Assembly: GCF_900101745.1 (NCBI RefSeq)
Contig: NZ_FNAD01000003.1
Span: forward strand, 401,079-465,078
Length of the DNA: 64,000 nucleotides
Origin: Glycomyces harbinensis
GTDB taxonomy: Bacteria > Actinomycetota > Actinomycetes > Mycobacteriales > Micromonosporaceae
Direction: 5' to 3'
Both the position numbers and the translations under genes were made by a program. The notes beneath the pieces are model-generated. The model did no database searches and was not told the DNA's origin. It worked only from the letters and a program-made list of their open reading frames with translations. Shown here piece after piece: positions 8,568 through 16,813 of this stretch; within the stretch, counting starts at the first letter, position 1, and every line of letters starts with the position of its first letter.

Positions 8568-8581
8568 ATATTCAATATATG
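8565..8581. promoter_or_regulatory. Palindromic operator embracing two divergent start codons
   Basis: CATATATT (8565-8572), a single C, then AATATATG (8574-8581): a perfect inverted repeat. Its left end is the start codon of the membrane-protein gene (reverse strand). Its right end is an ATG in frame with the TetR gene. Confidence 0.65.
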
Positions 8582-8602
8582 CTGCGAAAGATTCGAGGGG
8601 AC

Positions 8603-9235
8603 ATGGGGACACCCGCGGGCCGCCGCGCCTACGACTCGCTGCGCCGTACCGACCAGGCGCACCGCACCAAGGCCGAGATCGCGCAGGCCGCCCGGCGGCT
8701 GTTCACCGCCAACGGCTGGGCCGCCACGACCATCCGCGAGGTCGCCCGCGAAGCCGGGGTCGCCGTGCCGACCGTCTACGCGGCCTACGGGAACAAGACC
8801 GGCCTCGCGCTGGCCCTGTCCGACGCCGCCCACGACGAGTCCGACCTGCCGGCCGAGATCGCCGCCCTCGAAGCGGCCCAAGGCGATCCGGCCGCGCAGC
8901 TCGCCGCGATGGCGGGCTTCGACCGGCGCCTGTTCGAACGCTCCGGCGACCTCATCCTCATGCTGCGCGAAGCCGGCCGCGCCGAACCCGAACTCGCCCC
9001 GGTCTACCGAGACGGCCGCCGCCGCGCCGACGCCTTTCGCGCCGAGGTGTTCGGCTCCTGGCCCGAAGGCACACTGCAAGCGGGCGTAGCGGAGTCAGTG
9101 GACGTCTACGCGGCCCTGTGCAACATCGACGCCTTCCGGACCCTCACCGCGGAGCGGTCCTGGAGCCCCGACCGGATCGAGGCCTGGTGGGCGGGACTGC
9201 TGGCGAGGGAACTGCTCGCCCCGGCCCTCGGGTAG
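8603..9235 (+). CDS. TetR/AcrR family transcriptional regulator
   Basis: A 210-residue TetR regulator. The DNA-binding domain is AEIAQAARRLFTANGWAATT followed by IREVAREAGVAVPTVYAAYG; the C-terminal part is the variable ligand domain. I take ATG 8603 (MGTPAGRR), which has GAGGGG close upstream; the in-frame ATG at 8579 would add eight residues and would be leaderless, inside the operator palindrome. It is divergent from the membrane protein it probably represses. Its last 141 bases overlap the 3' end of the convergent XRE gene. Confidence 0.9.
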   Translation: MGTPAGRRAYDSLRRTDQAHRTKAEIAQAARRLFTANGWAATTIREVAREAGVAVPTVYAAYGNKTGLALALSDAAHDESDLPAEIAALEAAQGDPAAQLAAMAGFDRRLFERSGDLILMLREAGRAEPELAPVYRDGRRRADAFRAEVFGSWPEGTLQAGVAESVDVYAALCNIDAFRTLTAERSWSPDRIEAWWAGLLARELLAPALG

Positions 9236-10048
9236 GGCCGCGGAGGCCAGGAGCGCCAGCTTGTCCGCGTCGCCGGTCCCGGCGTCGGGGTGGAACACCA
9301 CGAGGTTCAGGCCCTCGGCCCCGCCCACGGCCAACCGCTCCCGGTTGAGGGTCAGCTCCCCGACCTGCGGGTGGTCGAACCGCAGCGGCGTCCCGCGCTG
9401 CCCCCGCACCTCGTGCCGCGCCCAGAGCTTGCGAAACCGCGGACTGGCCAGCGAGAGCTCCCCGGCGAGCTCGATGAAGCGGGGGTCGTCGACGTCGTTG
9501 CCCACCGACTGCCGCAGGTTCGCGATGAAGCACTCCGTGACGTTCTCCCACTCCGGGTACAGCGCCTGCTCGGCCGGGTCCAAGAACAGGTTCCGCAGCT
9601 GGTTGCCGCCCACGACGAGGCGGGGATCGAGCGCGCGGGCCAGCGCGTTCGACGCCAGGACGTCGAAGTACCGGCCCTCGATGAACGCGGGCTGCACGAG
9701 GGCGTCCAGGAGCTTGAGCGCGCCGTCCGGCACGGTCTCCTTTTTCGGCCGGCGCCTGCGCTGGCGGTGCACGTCCGAAGCGAGCGCGAGCAGGTGCGCC
9801 ACGTGGTCGTCGTCGAGCCGCAGCACCCGGGCGATCGCCTTCAGCACCTGCACCGACGGGTTGCGGTCGCGGCCCCGCTCCAGCCGCAGGTAGTAGTCGA
9901 AGCTGATGCCGGCGAGCATGGCGACCTCCTCCCGCCGCAGGCCCGGTACGCGCCGCACCCCGATGTCGGGGATGCCGGCCTGCTCCGGCGTCACCAGCTC
10001 GCGCCGCGCTCGCAGGAACGCGCCCAGGGCATTCGATTTCTCGCTCAC
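9095..10048 (-). CDS. XRE-family regulator with MmyB-like ligand domain
   Basis: A 317-residue regulator. Residues 1-85 form the Xre helix-turn-helix (ALGAFLRARRELVTPEQAG, then VPGLRREEVAMLAGISFDYY and RLERGRDRNPSVQVLKAIAR). Residues 100-270 are the MmyB-like PAS-type domain (IEGRYFDVLASNALARAL, LFLDPAEQALYPEWENV, LTLNRERLAV) that often binds fatty-acid-like ligands. Family members normally end near LALLAS (about residue 270); here the frame runs about 47 residues further, antisense to the end of the TetR gene. The GTG start sits almost on top of a GGAGG. It is divergent from an SDR gene, its probable target, as is common for this family. Confidence 0.88.
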   Translation of the reverse strand: MSEKSNALGAFLRARRELVTPEQAGIPDIGVRRVPGLRREEVAMLAGISFDYYLRLERGRDRNPSVQVLKAIARVLRLDDDHVAHLLALASDVHRQRRRRPKKETVPDGALKLLDALVQPAFIEGRYFDVLASNALARALDPRLVVGGNQLRNLFLDPAEQALYPEWENVTECFIANLRQSVGNDVDDPRFIELAGELSLASPRFRKLWARHEVRGQRGTPLRFDHPQVGELTLNRERLAVGGAEGLNLVVFHPDAGTGDADKLALLASAALPEGRGEQFPRQQSRPPGLDPVGAPGPLRGEGPEGVDVAQGRVDVH

Positions 10049-10186
10049 CCCTCCAGCGTAAGACCGCCCGCCGCGAGCAGAGGGGGTCCTGTGACACCCC
10101 CGGCACGACAGGACTCAGGGTCCGCCGTCCGGCCGCGCATAGCGTGGCGAGGGCCCGCTCAGGGCGCACTTTCCAGGAGGAGACCC

Positions 10187-10873
10187 ATGACCGTCACACT
10201 GATCACCGGGGCCAACAAGGGCATCGGCTTCGAGACCGCCAGGCAGCTGCTGGCACTGGGACACACCGTCTACATCGGCGCACGCGACCCCGAACGGGGC
10301 GGGAAGGCCGCGGCGGCGCTCGGCGCGCGATTCGTGCAACTCGACGTGACCGACGACGATTCGGTGAACGCCGCGCTGGCGACGATCGCCGCCGACGAGG
10401 ACCGACTCGACGTCCTGGTGCACAACGCGGGCGTTCTCGGGGCCGGGGCCGTCGACGGGCCCACGGCCCTGCGCGTCTTCGACACCAACGCCGTCGGCAT
10501 CGTGCGCGTCACGGAGGCGGCGCTGCCGCTCCTGCGCAAGTCCGCGAACCCCGCCGTCGTCACCGTTTCGAGCAGCGCGGGCTCGTTCTGGGCGGTGAAC
10601 AACCCCGAACGCCCCGAGTTCCACCTGCCGACGACGCTCTACTCCGCGTCGAAGGCGGCGGCGACCATGCTGACGGTCCAGTACGCCAAGTCCCAGCCGG
10701 GCATCAAGTTCAACGCCCTCGAACCGGGCTTCACCGCCACCGACATGACCGCGGGTTTCGAGGGCGGGAGGTCGCCGGAGGAGAGCGCCCGCACGGTCGT
10801 GCGCCTGGCGACCCTGGGCCCGGACGGGCCCACCGGGACCTTCCAGGACGAATCCGGGCCGCTGCCCTGGTAA
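10187..10873 (+). CDS. SDR family NAD(P)-dependent oxidoreductase
   Basis: A 228-residue classical short-chain dehydrogenase. It has the cofactor motif TGANKGIG at residues 7-14, HNAG in the central strand, the catalytic serine in VTVSSSAGSF, and YSASKAA with the catalytic Tyr and Lys. The C-terminal GFTATDMTAGFEGGRSPEE carries the usual substrate loop. AGGAGG lies 6 bases before the ATG. It faces the MmyB-like regulator 138 bases away, an arrangement seen often for SDRs controlled by such regulators. Substrate unknown. A hairpin follows the stop. Confidence 0.93.
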   Translation: MTVTLITGANKGIGFETARQLLALGHTVYIGARDPERGGKAAAALGARFVQLDVTDDDSVNAALATIAADEDRLDVLVHNAGVLGAGAVDGPTALRVFDTNAVGIVRVTEAALPLLRKSANPAVVTVSSSAGSFWAVNNPERPEFHLPTTLYSASKAAATMLTVQYAKSQPGIKFNALEPGFTATDMTAGFEGGRSPEESARTVVRLATLGPDGPTGTFQDESGPLPW

Positions 10874-10887
10874 GCGGCGCAGGCGAT

Positions 10888-10914
10888 GCCGCCTCACGGG
10901 CCCCGTGAGGCGGC
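10888..10914 (+). terminator. Hairpin terminator after SDR gene
   Basis: GCCGCCTCACGGG and CCCGTGAGGCGGC pair as a near-continuous palindrome 15 bases after the stop. Confidence 0.65.
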
Positions 10915-11144
10915 CGGTGCGGAAGGCCGCTCCGCAAGCCGTCGCCGGCGACGCGCACGCCGAGATCGCCTAGCAGCCCTACCCGCTCCAGGCCGGCGTA
11001 TGTCGGCCCTCTTCCGGGCGAGGCTCTGACTGCCGGGCCGTTCGCGCAGTTCAGGCAACGGACGCACCCACGGCGCCGGCGAATACCTGGCGGCGTTTTG
11101 AGGCGGTGGTGCTGTACCCTGGCTGAGGCCGCTTTCGCGGCCAT

Positions 11145-11221
11145 CGGGACGTGGCGCAGCTTGGTAGCGCACCTCGTTTGGGACGAGGGGGTCGCAGGTT
11201 CAAATCCTGTCGTCCCGACCA
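11145..11221 (+). tRNA. tRNA-Pro (anticodon TGG)
   Basis: A 77-base cloverleaf. The acceptor stem CGGGACG (11145-11151) pairs with CGTCCCG (11211-11217). The D-arm is GCGCAGCTTGGTAGCGC, and the anticodon stem CCTCG/CGAGG encloses TTTGGGA with anticodon TGG. The T-arm has GGTTCAAATCC. Discriminator A and an encoded CCA end at 11221. It reads CCA and probably other proline codons through a modified U34. A hairpin with a T-run follows directly. Confidence 0.97.
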
Positions 11222-11224
11222 AAA

Positions 11225-11271
11225 CTCCCAGGTCAGGGACTTGCTCCATGGCTTGGGAGCTTTCCTTTTTT
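11225..11271 (+). terminator. Intrinsic terminator of tRNA-Pro
   Basis: CTCCCA (11225-11230) pairs with TGGGAG (11254-11259), followed by a T-rich tail (11261-11271). It starts four bases after the tRNA CCA. Confidence 0.7.
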
Positions 11272-11289
11272 GCGATTGCTCGTCTCTCG

Positions 11290-11690
11290 CTGGTCTAGAC
11301 GTTCCAGGATGCCCTGGGATACCCAGGGGCGACAGCCTTCTTTTGGGTTAACTAAGTCCCAGTCTTCGGTGAACTCGAGCCTGGTTGCGTGCCTTAGGGT
11401 GTCGCCAGCAAACATCGGAAAGTTCGAGGGCGCCAGGTGAGAGGCGTTCAAGGTGCACATGTCGGGTGACCCGTCAGCATCACACCGCTGATGTGGGGGC
11501 ACCTGTAGTAGGGCATCGCTGGTGCCTCCAGGTCTGGTCAGTTTCGAGAGACTCCCGGAGAAGGTCGTCTGTGCCCCGGGCCTCGATGAAGGCGATGTTC
11601 CTAATGATGATCTGGGTATCCGGGTCGAGGAGCCCGCTACGCGAAATGTGCGGCCGTCTACCGCGCGGTCCTGGTCATGACCGTGCACAG
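11290..11690 (-). pseudogene. Possible decayed gene beside tRNA-Pro
   Basis: This stretch between the tRNA and the GPP34 gene has lower GC than its neighbours and no clean gene. On the reverse strand two frames give protein-like segments: one reads RNIAFIEARGTDDLLRESLE, then after a frame change another reads FAGDTLRHATRLEFTEDWD and ends KEGCRPWVSQGILERLD. That looks like a frameshifted remnant, but I do not recognise the family. It could equally be non-coding sequence in which the frames are coincidental. Confidence 0.25.
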
Positions 11691-11698
11691 GGCAAGCC

Positions 11699-12298
11699 CT
11701 AGAGTCTGTCGCGGTTGGCGATCGCCCTGCGTATCGCGGTGCCGATCCAGTGGGCCTCCGCGAGCGCCCTGATCTCCTTGCGGGACGGTCGGGTCCGGCG
11801 GTCGGGGAAGAGCGAGTTCTCGAGTCGGATGGCGGCGACGAGCGACAGGAGCGCCTGCGTGCGCTCGTCGAACGCGCGGCCGTTCCGGGCGGCGGAGGCG
11901 AGGCGGGTGCGGGCGTCGGCCGTCGCGTTTCGATCGCTTGATCGGTATCGGATGTCGGTGAAGATCCCCAGAGACTTCGTGCTTTCGTGGAGCAATGCGC
12001 CGGAGGCGACGAGGCCGTCGCGCACGGTCGGCAGGAGGCCCTTCTTGGTCTCTTTGACCAGGGCGTGCGGTGAGCAGGGCTTGTCCGCGGCGATGGCGGC
12101 GAGGCGCGAATCGAGGAGGGGATCGCCCGTGGGCGTCGGGTCGAGGACGCGGACCTTCTTGCCGTCTAGGCCGATGCGTCCGGCGAGCACGAGTTCGTAG
12201 AGGACCGCGCCGCCGAGGCCCAGGTCGAGGTGCGTGCTGGCCCGGCCGTTCGTGCTTTCGTGCGAGATCAGCGCCAGCTCTTCGAGCAGTGTGGGCAT
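11699..12298 (-). CDS. GPP34 (GOLPH3-like) family protein
   Basis: A 199-residue protein of the GPP34 family, the bacterial relatives of the Golgi phosphoprotein GOLPH3. The start MPTLLEELALISHE and the following LGLGGAVLYELVLAGRIGL are the family signature. HALVKETKKGLLPTVRDGLV and IFTDIRYRSSD match the middle, and LSLVAAIRLENSLFPDRR the end. In eukaryotes the fold binds phosphoinositides; in actinomycetes the role is unknown, and such genes occur in many copies. There is no signal peptide, so it is cytosolic or membrane-peripheral. It stands alone. Confidence 0.9.
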   Translation of the reverse strand: MPTLLEELALISHESTNGRASTHLDLGLGGAVLYELVLAGRIGLDGKKVRVLDPTPTGDPLLDSRLAAIAADKPCSPHALVKETKKGLLPTVRDGLVASGALLHESTKSLGIFTDIRYRSSDRNATADARTRLASAARNGRAFDERTQALLSLVAAIRLENSLFPDRRTRPSRKEIRALAEAHWIGTAIRRAIANRDRL

Positions 12299-12570
12299 GG
12301 CTTCAGCCTAGGGCCTGGAAGATCTGGTCCCAGATGCCGTCCGCAGTCCAGCGGTCTGAGTTGGGCATACTGCCTCCACGACCGCCCGCCCGATTATGAG
12401 GATGTCCCGATCGTCGAGAAGGAAGATCTCGGGATACTGAGGCTGCATCCTTCGCTTGCCGAGATGGGGCATTGCGGCGACCGGCGTCCCGCGCACGCGC
12501 GTCGGTATGTTGGCGGCGGAGGGCCATACTCGTCGGCGAGGCACGACGAATCGACGACGAGGCAGGGAAC

Positions 12571-13101
12571 ATGACACGGCAGCGGCCCCGGACCTACCAG
12601 TGGCACCTCGCCGCGGACGGCACCGCGATCAAGGCGTACCCGAAGGCGCTGGACCACTCGAACCCGCAGCAGGAGGCGCCGAAAGGCCTGAAGTACCTCC
12701 GCTACGCCACCGTGCGGCGCCTGGCGCTCGCGGACTTGTACGCCGTCGAGGACGCCCTCGACGAGTCCGCCGCGCGCTACGAGCGCGTGGCGCGGGCGGT
12801 GACCCTCACGGGCGTGTTCGGGCTGGCCGCAATGATCGTCGGCTGGCTCGTCCTCCCCGCGATCGGCCTCGACGATGCCTGGACGCCGATCCTGCGCGTC
12901 GCCTCGATCCCGGTCCTGGCGGTCGGCGTCGCGGGCGTGATGTTCACGCCTCTGTCGATGCGCCGCAGCATCGACCGCATCCGCACCGAAGGGGGCCTCG
13001 ACGTCTCGGCGCCCAAGGTCCTCAAGGAGGACGAAGCGCTGGCCCTGCTTCACGCCCCGGGGACGGTCTCCGGCCCGGCTATTGAAGCAGGCACCCTCTG
13101 A
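12571..13101 (+). CDS. Hypothetical membrane protein with two membrane segments
   Basis: A 176-residue protein I cannot assign to a named family. The N-terminal 85 residues are soluble and charged (RTYQWHLAADGTAIKAYPKA). They are followed by two hydrophobic helices: VTLTGVFGLAAMIVGWLVLP and ILRVASIPVLAVGVAGVMF. A short tail with EDEALALL ends the protein. The start ATG at 12571 follows GGCAGGGAAC; frames extending upstream to 12472 lack support. It has no operon partner and its codon use is normal for the window. Confidence 0.65.
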   Translation: MTRQRPRTYQWHLAADGTAIKAYPKALDHSNPQQEAPKGLKYLRYATVRRLALADLYAVEDALDESAARYERVARAVTLTGVFGLAAMIVGWLVLPAIGLDDAWTPILRVASIPVLAVGVAGVMFTPLSMRRSIDRIRTEGGLDVSAPKVLKEDEALALLHAPGTVSGPAIEAGTL

Positions 13102-13234
13102 GGGGCCCTCACTCCTGCGGTGGCAGGGTGGGGTGCACGGTCCGGCGTCGCAGCGGTTTTGCCACAGGTGTCAGCGGTCGGCGACCTGGATCGCTCTGGC
13201 TGGGCCGCGGTGATGGCGGCGCCGTAGGCGCCGG

Positions 13235-13525
13235 CCCGCAGACGCGGCTCCGCTCGATCCCCAGCATGCCGGCCCTCCGGGCGACGCCGACCTCGGCGGC
13301 ACCGGACTCTCCCACGTTGAGGAGATCGTCGACATCGACGGCTACACCGCCGAGGTACTCGACGTAGAACGCCGCGCCATCTCCAGCATCGGCCTCCGCC
13401 CCAACCCCTCGACGAGCGAGCAGGACACCGCCCCGCTCGAACAGTCGATCCACCAGTCTCGGCCCGGCACGTCATCGCCGTGCCCCGATCCGTGCCGGCA
13501 TTCCGAGGCGCCGCGGTTTCGGTGA
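13235..13525 (+). pseudogene. Relic of a CorC/HlyC-type C-terminal domain
   Basis: The frame ending at TGA 13525 reads LSHVEEIVDIDGYTAEVLDV followed by ERRAISSIGLRP. This resembles the small transporter-associated domain that ends CorC/HlyC hemolysin-family proteins (pattern: gDxVeVDGyrleVLdVegRRIarVrvrP). No CBS or membrane part precedes it, and no start or ribosome site is seen, so it is best read as a 3' gene fragment. The resemblance is by eye and moderate. Confidence 0.35.
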
Positions 13526-13576
13526 TGGCGACTTCGGTCGTGCAGTGGATTGCCGTGAGGCGGCCGAAACCATGTG

Positions 13577-13643
13577 AATTGGCCTCGTTTCACCATGGGA
13601 GCAGGCCAATTATTCGCGATTGGCACTGGTTCGGGTGCCAATC
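13577..13643 (+). promoter_or_regulatory. Two inverted repeats upstream of the aldonate/polyol-type operon
   Basis: AATTGGCCT (13577-13585) pairs with AGGCCAATT (13603-13611). GATTGGCAC (13618-13626) pairs with GTGCCAATC (13635-13643) across 8 bases. Both dyads share the ATTGGC...GCCAAT ends and lie 58-124 bases before the binding-protein gene. They are candidate sites for the MocR regulator encoded in the operon. No convincing -10 box is seen. Confidence 0.55.
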
Positions 13644-13700
13644 GGCCCAGAGTATTGGTCTCACGAAGTGCGCGATGGCGCACCCCTCGAGAGGAGATCA

Positions 13701-14945
13701 ATGATGATCAGCTGTAGCGCGCGACGCGCGTCCCTGGCGGTGATGGCCGCCGGCGCGCTCGCCCTCACCGCGTGCTCAGGTGGCGGCGACGACGGCGACG
13801 GGACCGGGTCGATCACGTTCGGCAACTGGCAGTGGCTCGAAACGGGCCGCGGCGAGGCCATGTGGGACGCCGCCACCGCGTTCGAGGACGCCGAGCCGGA
13901 CATCCGGCTGGAGAAGTCCGAGACCCCCTTCGCCCAGTACGCGGACAAGCTCAACACCGAGCTCGGCGCCGGCGCCGGACCCGATGTCTTCGTCGTCCTC
14001 GACCGGCAGTTCGCCACCCTCGCGGAGGCGGGCCTGCTCGAACCCCTCGACGACGCGGTCGCCGACGCGGACCTCAACGCCACCAACGACAACCTCAACA
14101 TCGACGGCGAGCAGCTCGCCGTCACCTGGGAGCAGGTCAGCTACGCCCTACTCGGCAACGCGAACGTCCTCGAAGAGGCCGGGATCGAGCAGATGCCCAC
14201 CACCGTCGAGGAGCTCATCGCCGCGGGCGAGCAGGCCGAGGCCGCCGGGTTCGACGGCTTCGCCGTGCGCCACCAGATGAACGAGTACAACGGCTGGGCC
14301 TACGACTTCCCCAGTTGGACCTACGGCTACGGCGGCTCCTGGTCAGACGGCGAGAACCTGACGGTCGACTCCGCGGAGAACATCGCCGGCGTCAGCGCCT
14401 ACAAGGAGGTCTTCGACGCCGGGATCGTCCCGGTCGGCGACGACGCCTCGACCTTCCGCTCCAAGTTCAAGGAGAACCAGCTGGCGATGATCATCGACAA
14501 CAGCGGCACCGCGCTGTCGCTGACCTCGGACAGCCAGCTCACCGGTCAGGACCTCGTCTCGGCGCCGCTGCCGTTCCCCGACCCGGGCGCGCACCAGAAG
14601 CTCGTCCTGGCCGTCAACGCCAACAGCGACAACAAGGAGGCCGCGAAGCAGTTCGTCTCGTGGGCGGTCTCCGAAGAGGGCCAGGCCACGCTCCGCCCGT
14701 CGCTCGGCGCCAGCGTCCTGGCGACCGACGTCCCGATCGACGCCGAATTCGCCGCGGCCAACCCCTGGGCCGAGACGTTCGTCGAACTCGGCGCGACCAA
14801 CCGCAGCGGCCTGCCCGCCGGCTTCGAGACCGAGGCCGACCCGATCATGCGGGCCGTACTCGAACAGGTCGAACGCGTCATCACCGAGGACCTGGACCCC
14901 GCCGAGGCGATGCGCAACGCCCAAGCCGCCCTGGAAGCGGACTGA
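13701..14945 (+). CDS. Sugar ABC transporter substrate-binding lipoprotein (CUT1 type)
   Basis: A 414-residue extracellular solute-binding protein. Residues 1-24 are a lipoprotein signal peptide with the lipobox LTAC, followed by a Gly/Asp-rich linker. The rest is a two-lobe family 1 binding protein (ITFGNWQWLETGRGEAMWDA, then GPDVFVVLDRQFATLAEAG, LDFP-like hinge and the FVSWAVSEEGQ end region). GAGGAG lies 4 bases before ATG 13701; a second ATG at 13704 is possible. It is the first gene of the operon and delivers substrate to the two permeases behind it. The family binds oligosaccharides, polyols or sugar acids; the downstream enzymes suggest an aldonate or polyol. Confidence 0.93.
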   Translation: MMISCSARRASLAVMAAGALALTACSGGGDDGDGTGSITFGNWQWLETGRGEAMWDAATAFEDAEPDIRLEKSETPFAQYADKLNTELGAGAGPDVFVVLDRQFATLAEAGLLEPLDDAVADADLNATNDNLNIDGEQLAVTWEQVSYALLGNANVLEEAGIEQMPTTVEELIAAGEQAEAAGFDGFAVRHQMNEYNGWAYDFPSWTYGYGGSWSDGENLTVDSAENIAGVSAYKEVFDAGIVPVGDDASTFRSKFKENQLAMIIDNSGTALSLTSDSQLTGQDLVSAPLPFPDPGAHQKLVLAVNANSDNKEAAKQFVSWAVSEEGQATLRPSLGASVLATDVPIDAEFAAANPWAETFVELGATNRSGLPAGFETEADPIMRAVLEQVERVITEDLDPAEAMRNAQAALEAD

Positions 14946-15016
14946 CCCCGAACGCCGGGCGGGCCCGACCCGCCCGGCACCCGCTCACCGAGACGAACCC
15001 ACAGACGGAGGCAACG

Positions 15017-15979
15017 GTGTCCAACGGCACGGTCGACGGCGCTCCCCCCGAGGCGGCGAGCGCGTCCAAGGGCGCCCGCCGCCCCGGCGCCCGAAGGCGG
15101 CGGCCCGGCGAACTGCTCGGCTACGTGTTCATCGCGCCCGCAGTGCTCTACCTCGCGGTGTTCCTGCTCGTCCCCCTCGTGCAGGGGATCGCGATGAGCT
15201 TCACCGACACGCGGCTCATCAACCCCGCCGGCGGCGAACCGGTCGGCTTCGACAACTACGCCCAGGCGCTCGGCGCCGACCGGTTCTGGAACTCGCTGCT
15301 GGCGACGCTGCTCTACACCGCCGCGACCGTCGCCGGGACACTCGCCCTCGGCACGGCCGCCGCCGTCCTGGTCAACCGGGCCTTCCGCGGCAGGGCGCTC
15401 GTACGAGGGCTCCTGACCTTCCCCTACGCGATGCCGACCGTGGCCGTGGCACTGGTCTTCGCATGGATGTACAACCAGTCCAACGGGGTCTTCAACCGCG
15501 GACTCGGCGTCCTCGGCGTCGGCGAGACCGGCTGGCTCACCGACCCGAACTGGGGCATGGCCTCCGTCGTCGCCGCGACGGTCTGGAAGGTCTTCCCGTT
15601 CGTCATGCTCGTCGTCCTCGCCGCGCTCCAGTCGGTGAGCGCGGAACTGTACGAGGCCGCCCGCATCGACGGCGCCGACGCGCTCAGCACCTTCCGGTCG
15701 GTCGTGGTGCCGCACCTGGCCCCGACCCTGCGGATCGTCGCGCTGCTCATGACCATCTGGTCCATCAGACGCTTCGAGATCATCTTCCTGCTCACCGGCG
15801 GCGGCCCGGTCGAGAAGACGAACACCCTGGTCATCAACGTCTACCGCACGGCCTTCAGCGACCAGGACCTCGGCCTCGCCGCCGCGATCGGGGCCCTCGG
15901 ACTCATCGTCTCGCTGGCCGTGACCTGTGTCTTCCTCCTGGTCGAACGCCGCGAGAGCCAACGAGAGGAGGCATCGTGA
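15017..15979 (+). CDS. ABC transporter permease (MalF/UgpA type)
   Basis: A 320-residue inner-membrane permease with six transmembrane helices. The first is VFIAPAVLYLAVFLLVPLV, and the EAA loop is YEAARIDGADALSTFRSVVV. It starts at GTG 15017 with GGAGG 5 bases upstream, 71 bases after the binding-protein gene, and its stop overlaps the GTG of the next permease. It forms the translocation channel with that partner. The cytosolic N-terminus is rich in Arg and Pro. Confidence 0.93.
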   Translation: MSNGTVDGAPPEAASASKGARRPGARRRRPGELLGYVFIAPAVLYLAVFLLVPLVQGIAMSFTDTRLINPAGGEPVGFDNYAQALGADRFWNSLLATLLYTAATVAGTLALGTAAAVLVNRAFRGRALVRGLLTFPYAMPTVAVALVFAWMYNQSNGVFNRGLGVLGVGETGWLTDPNWGMASVVAATVWKVFPFVMLVVLAALQSVSAELYEAARIDGADALSTFRSVVVPHLAPTLRIVALLMTIWSIRRFEIIFLLTGGGPVEKTNTLVINVYRTAFSDQDLGLAAAIGALGLIVSLAVTCVFLLVERRESQREEAS

Positions 15980-16809
15980 AACTCAAGCGCACCGTCGCGC
16001 GCCTGCTCGTGTCCACCGCACTGCTCGCCTTCGTCCTGTTCGCCGGATTCCCGGTCTACTGGATGCTCAACACCGCGCTCACCAGCGACACCGAGCTGTA
16101 CAAGTCCGGACAGGACTGGTGGCCGCACGCCGAACGGCTGCCCGGCGTCCCCGACGCGCTCGCCGACGTCCCGATCGGCGACTGGCTGCTCAACTCCGGT
16201 TTCATCGCCTTCGGCACCACGATGCTGAGCCTGCTGCTGGCCGTCCTCGGCGCCTACGCGCTGAGCCGCTACCGCTTCCACGGCAAGGGCGCGGCCGCGT
16301 TCTTGCTGTTCTCGACCCAGATGCTCCCCGAAGCGCTGCTGGTGGTGCCCCTGTTCGCCCTGTTCGGGATGCTCGGGCTCCTCAACGGCCTCGGCGGACT
16401 CGTGCTCGCCAACACCGCGTTCGCGATGCCGGTGGCGCTGTTCATCGTCAAAAGCGCGATCGACAAGATCCCCTACGAGATCGAGGAGTCGGCCCGCGTC
16501 GACGGCTGTCCGCGCTACGGCCAGCTCACCCAGATCGTGCTGCCGCTGGTGACCCCGAGCATCGCCGCCGCGGCCGTCGTGACGTTCTTCGACGGCTGGA
16601 ACGAGTTCCTGTTCGCCAACACGTTCCTGACCGACTCCGAGAAGTGGCCCGCCTCGGTCGGGCTCGCGACCTTCGTCGGCCAGTACACGACGCCGCTGAG
16701 CAGCGTCATGGCCGCGGCGTTCCTGTTCTCGCTGCCGGCGATCGTGTTCTTCGTCCTCATGCAACGACGCATCGTCAGCGGTCTGACCGCCGGCGCAGTG
16801 AAAGGGTGA
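15976..16809 (+). CDS. ABC transporter permease (MalG type)
   Basis: A 277-residue permease with six membrane helices (LLVSTALLAFVLFAGFPVYW at the start). The EAA motif is EIEESARVDGCPRYGQLTQ. GTG 15976 overlaps the previous stop and is preceded by GAGGAGG, so the two permeases are translationally coupled. It pairs with the MalF-type subunit and with the ATPase that begins 4 bases after its stop. Confidence 0.93.
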   Translation: MKLKRTVARLLVSTALLAFVLFAGFPVYWMLNTALTSDTELYKSGQDWWPHAERLPGVPDALADVPIGDWLLNSGFIAFGTTMLSLLLAVLGAYALSRYRFHGKGAAAFLLFSTQMLPEALLVVPLFALFGMLGLLNGLGGLVLANTAFAMPVALFIVKSAIDKIPYEIEESARVDGCPRYGQLTQIVLPLVTPSIAAAAVVTFFDGWNEFLFANTFLTDSEKWPASVGLATFVGQYTTPLSSVMAAAFLFSLPAIVFFVLMQRRIVSGLTAGAVKG

Positions 16810-16813
16810 TCCG

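Noticed and set aside
8579..8602. ATG 8579 as the definite TetR start
   Set aside because: It is in frame but has no ribosome site and lies in the palindrome. I keep 8603 as the main choice and mention 8579 as possible.
13772..15979. A 735-codon frame covering binding protein and permease
   Set aside because: The permease begins at GTG 15017 with a good ribosome site. The earlier part is an out-of-frame reading of the binding-protein gene.
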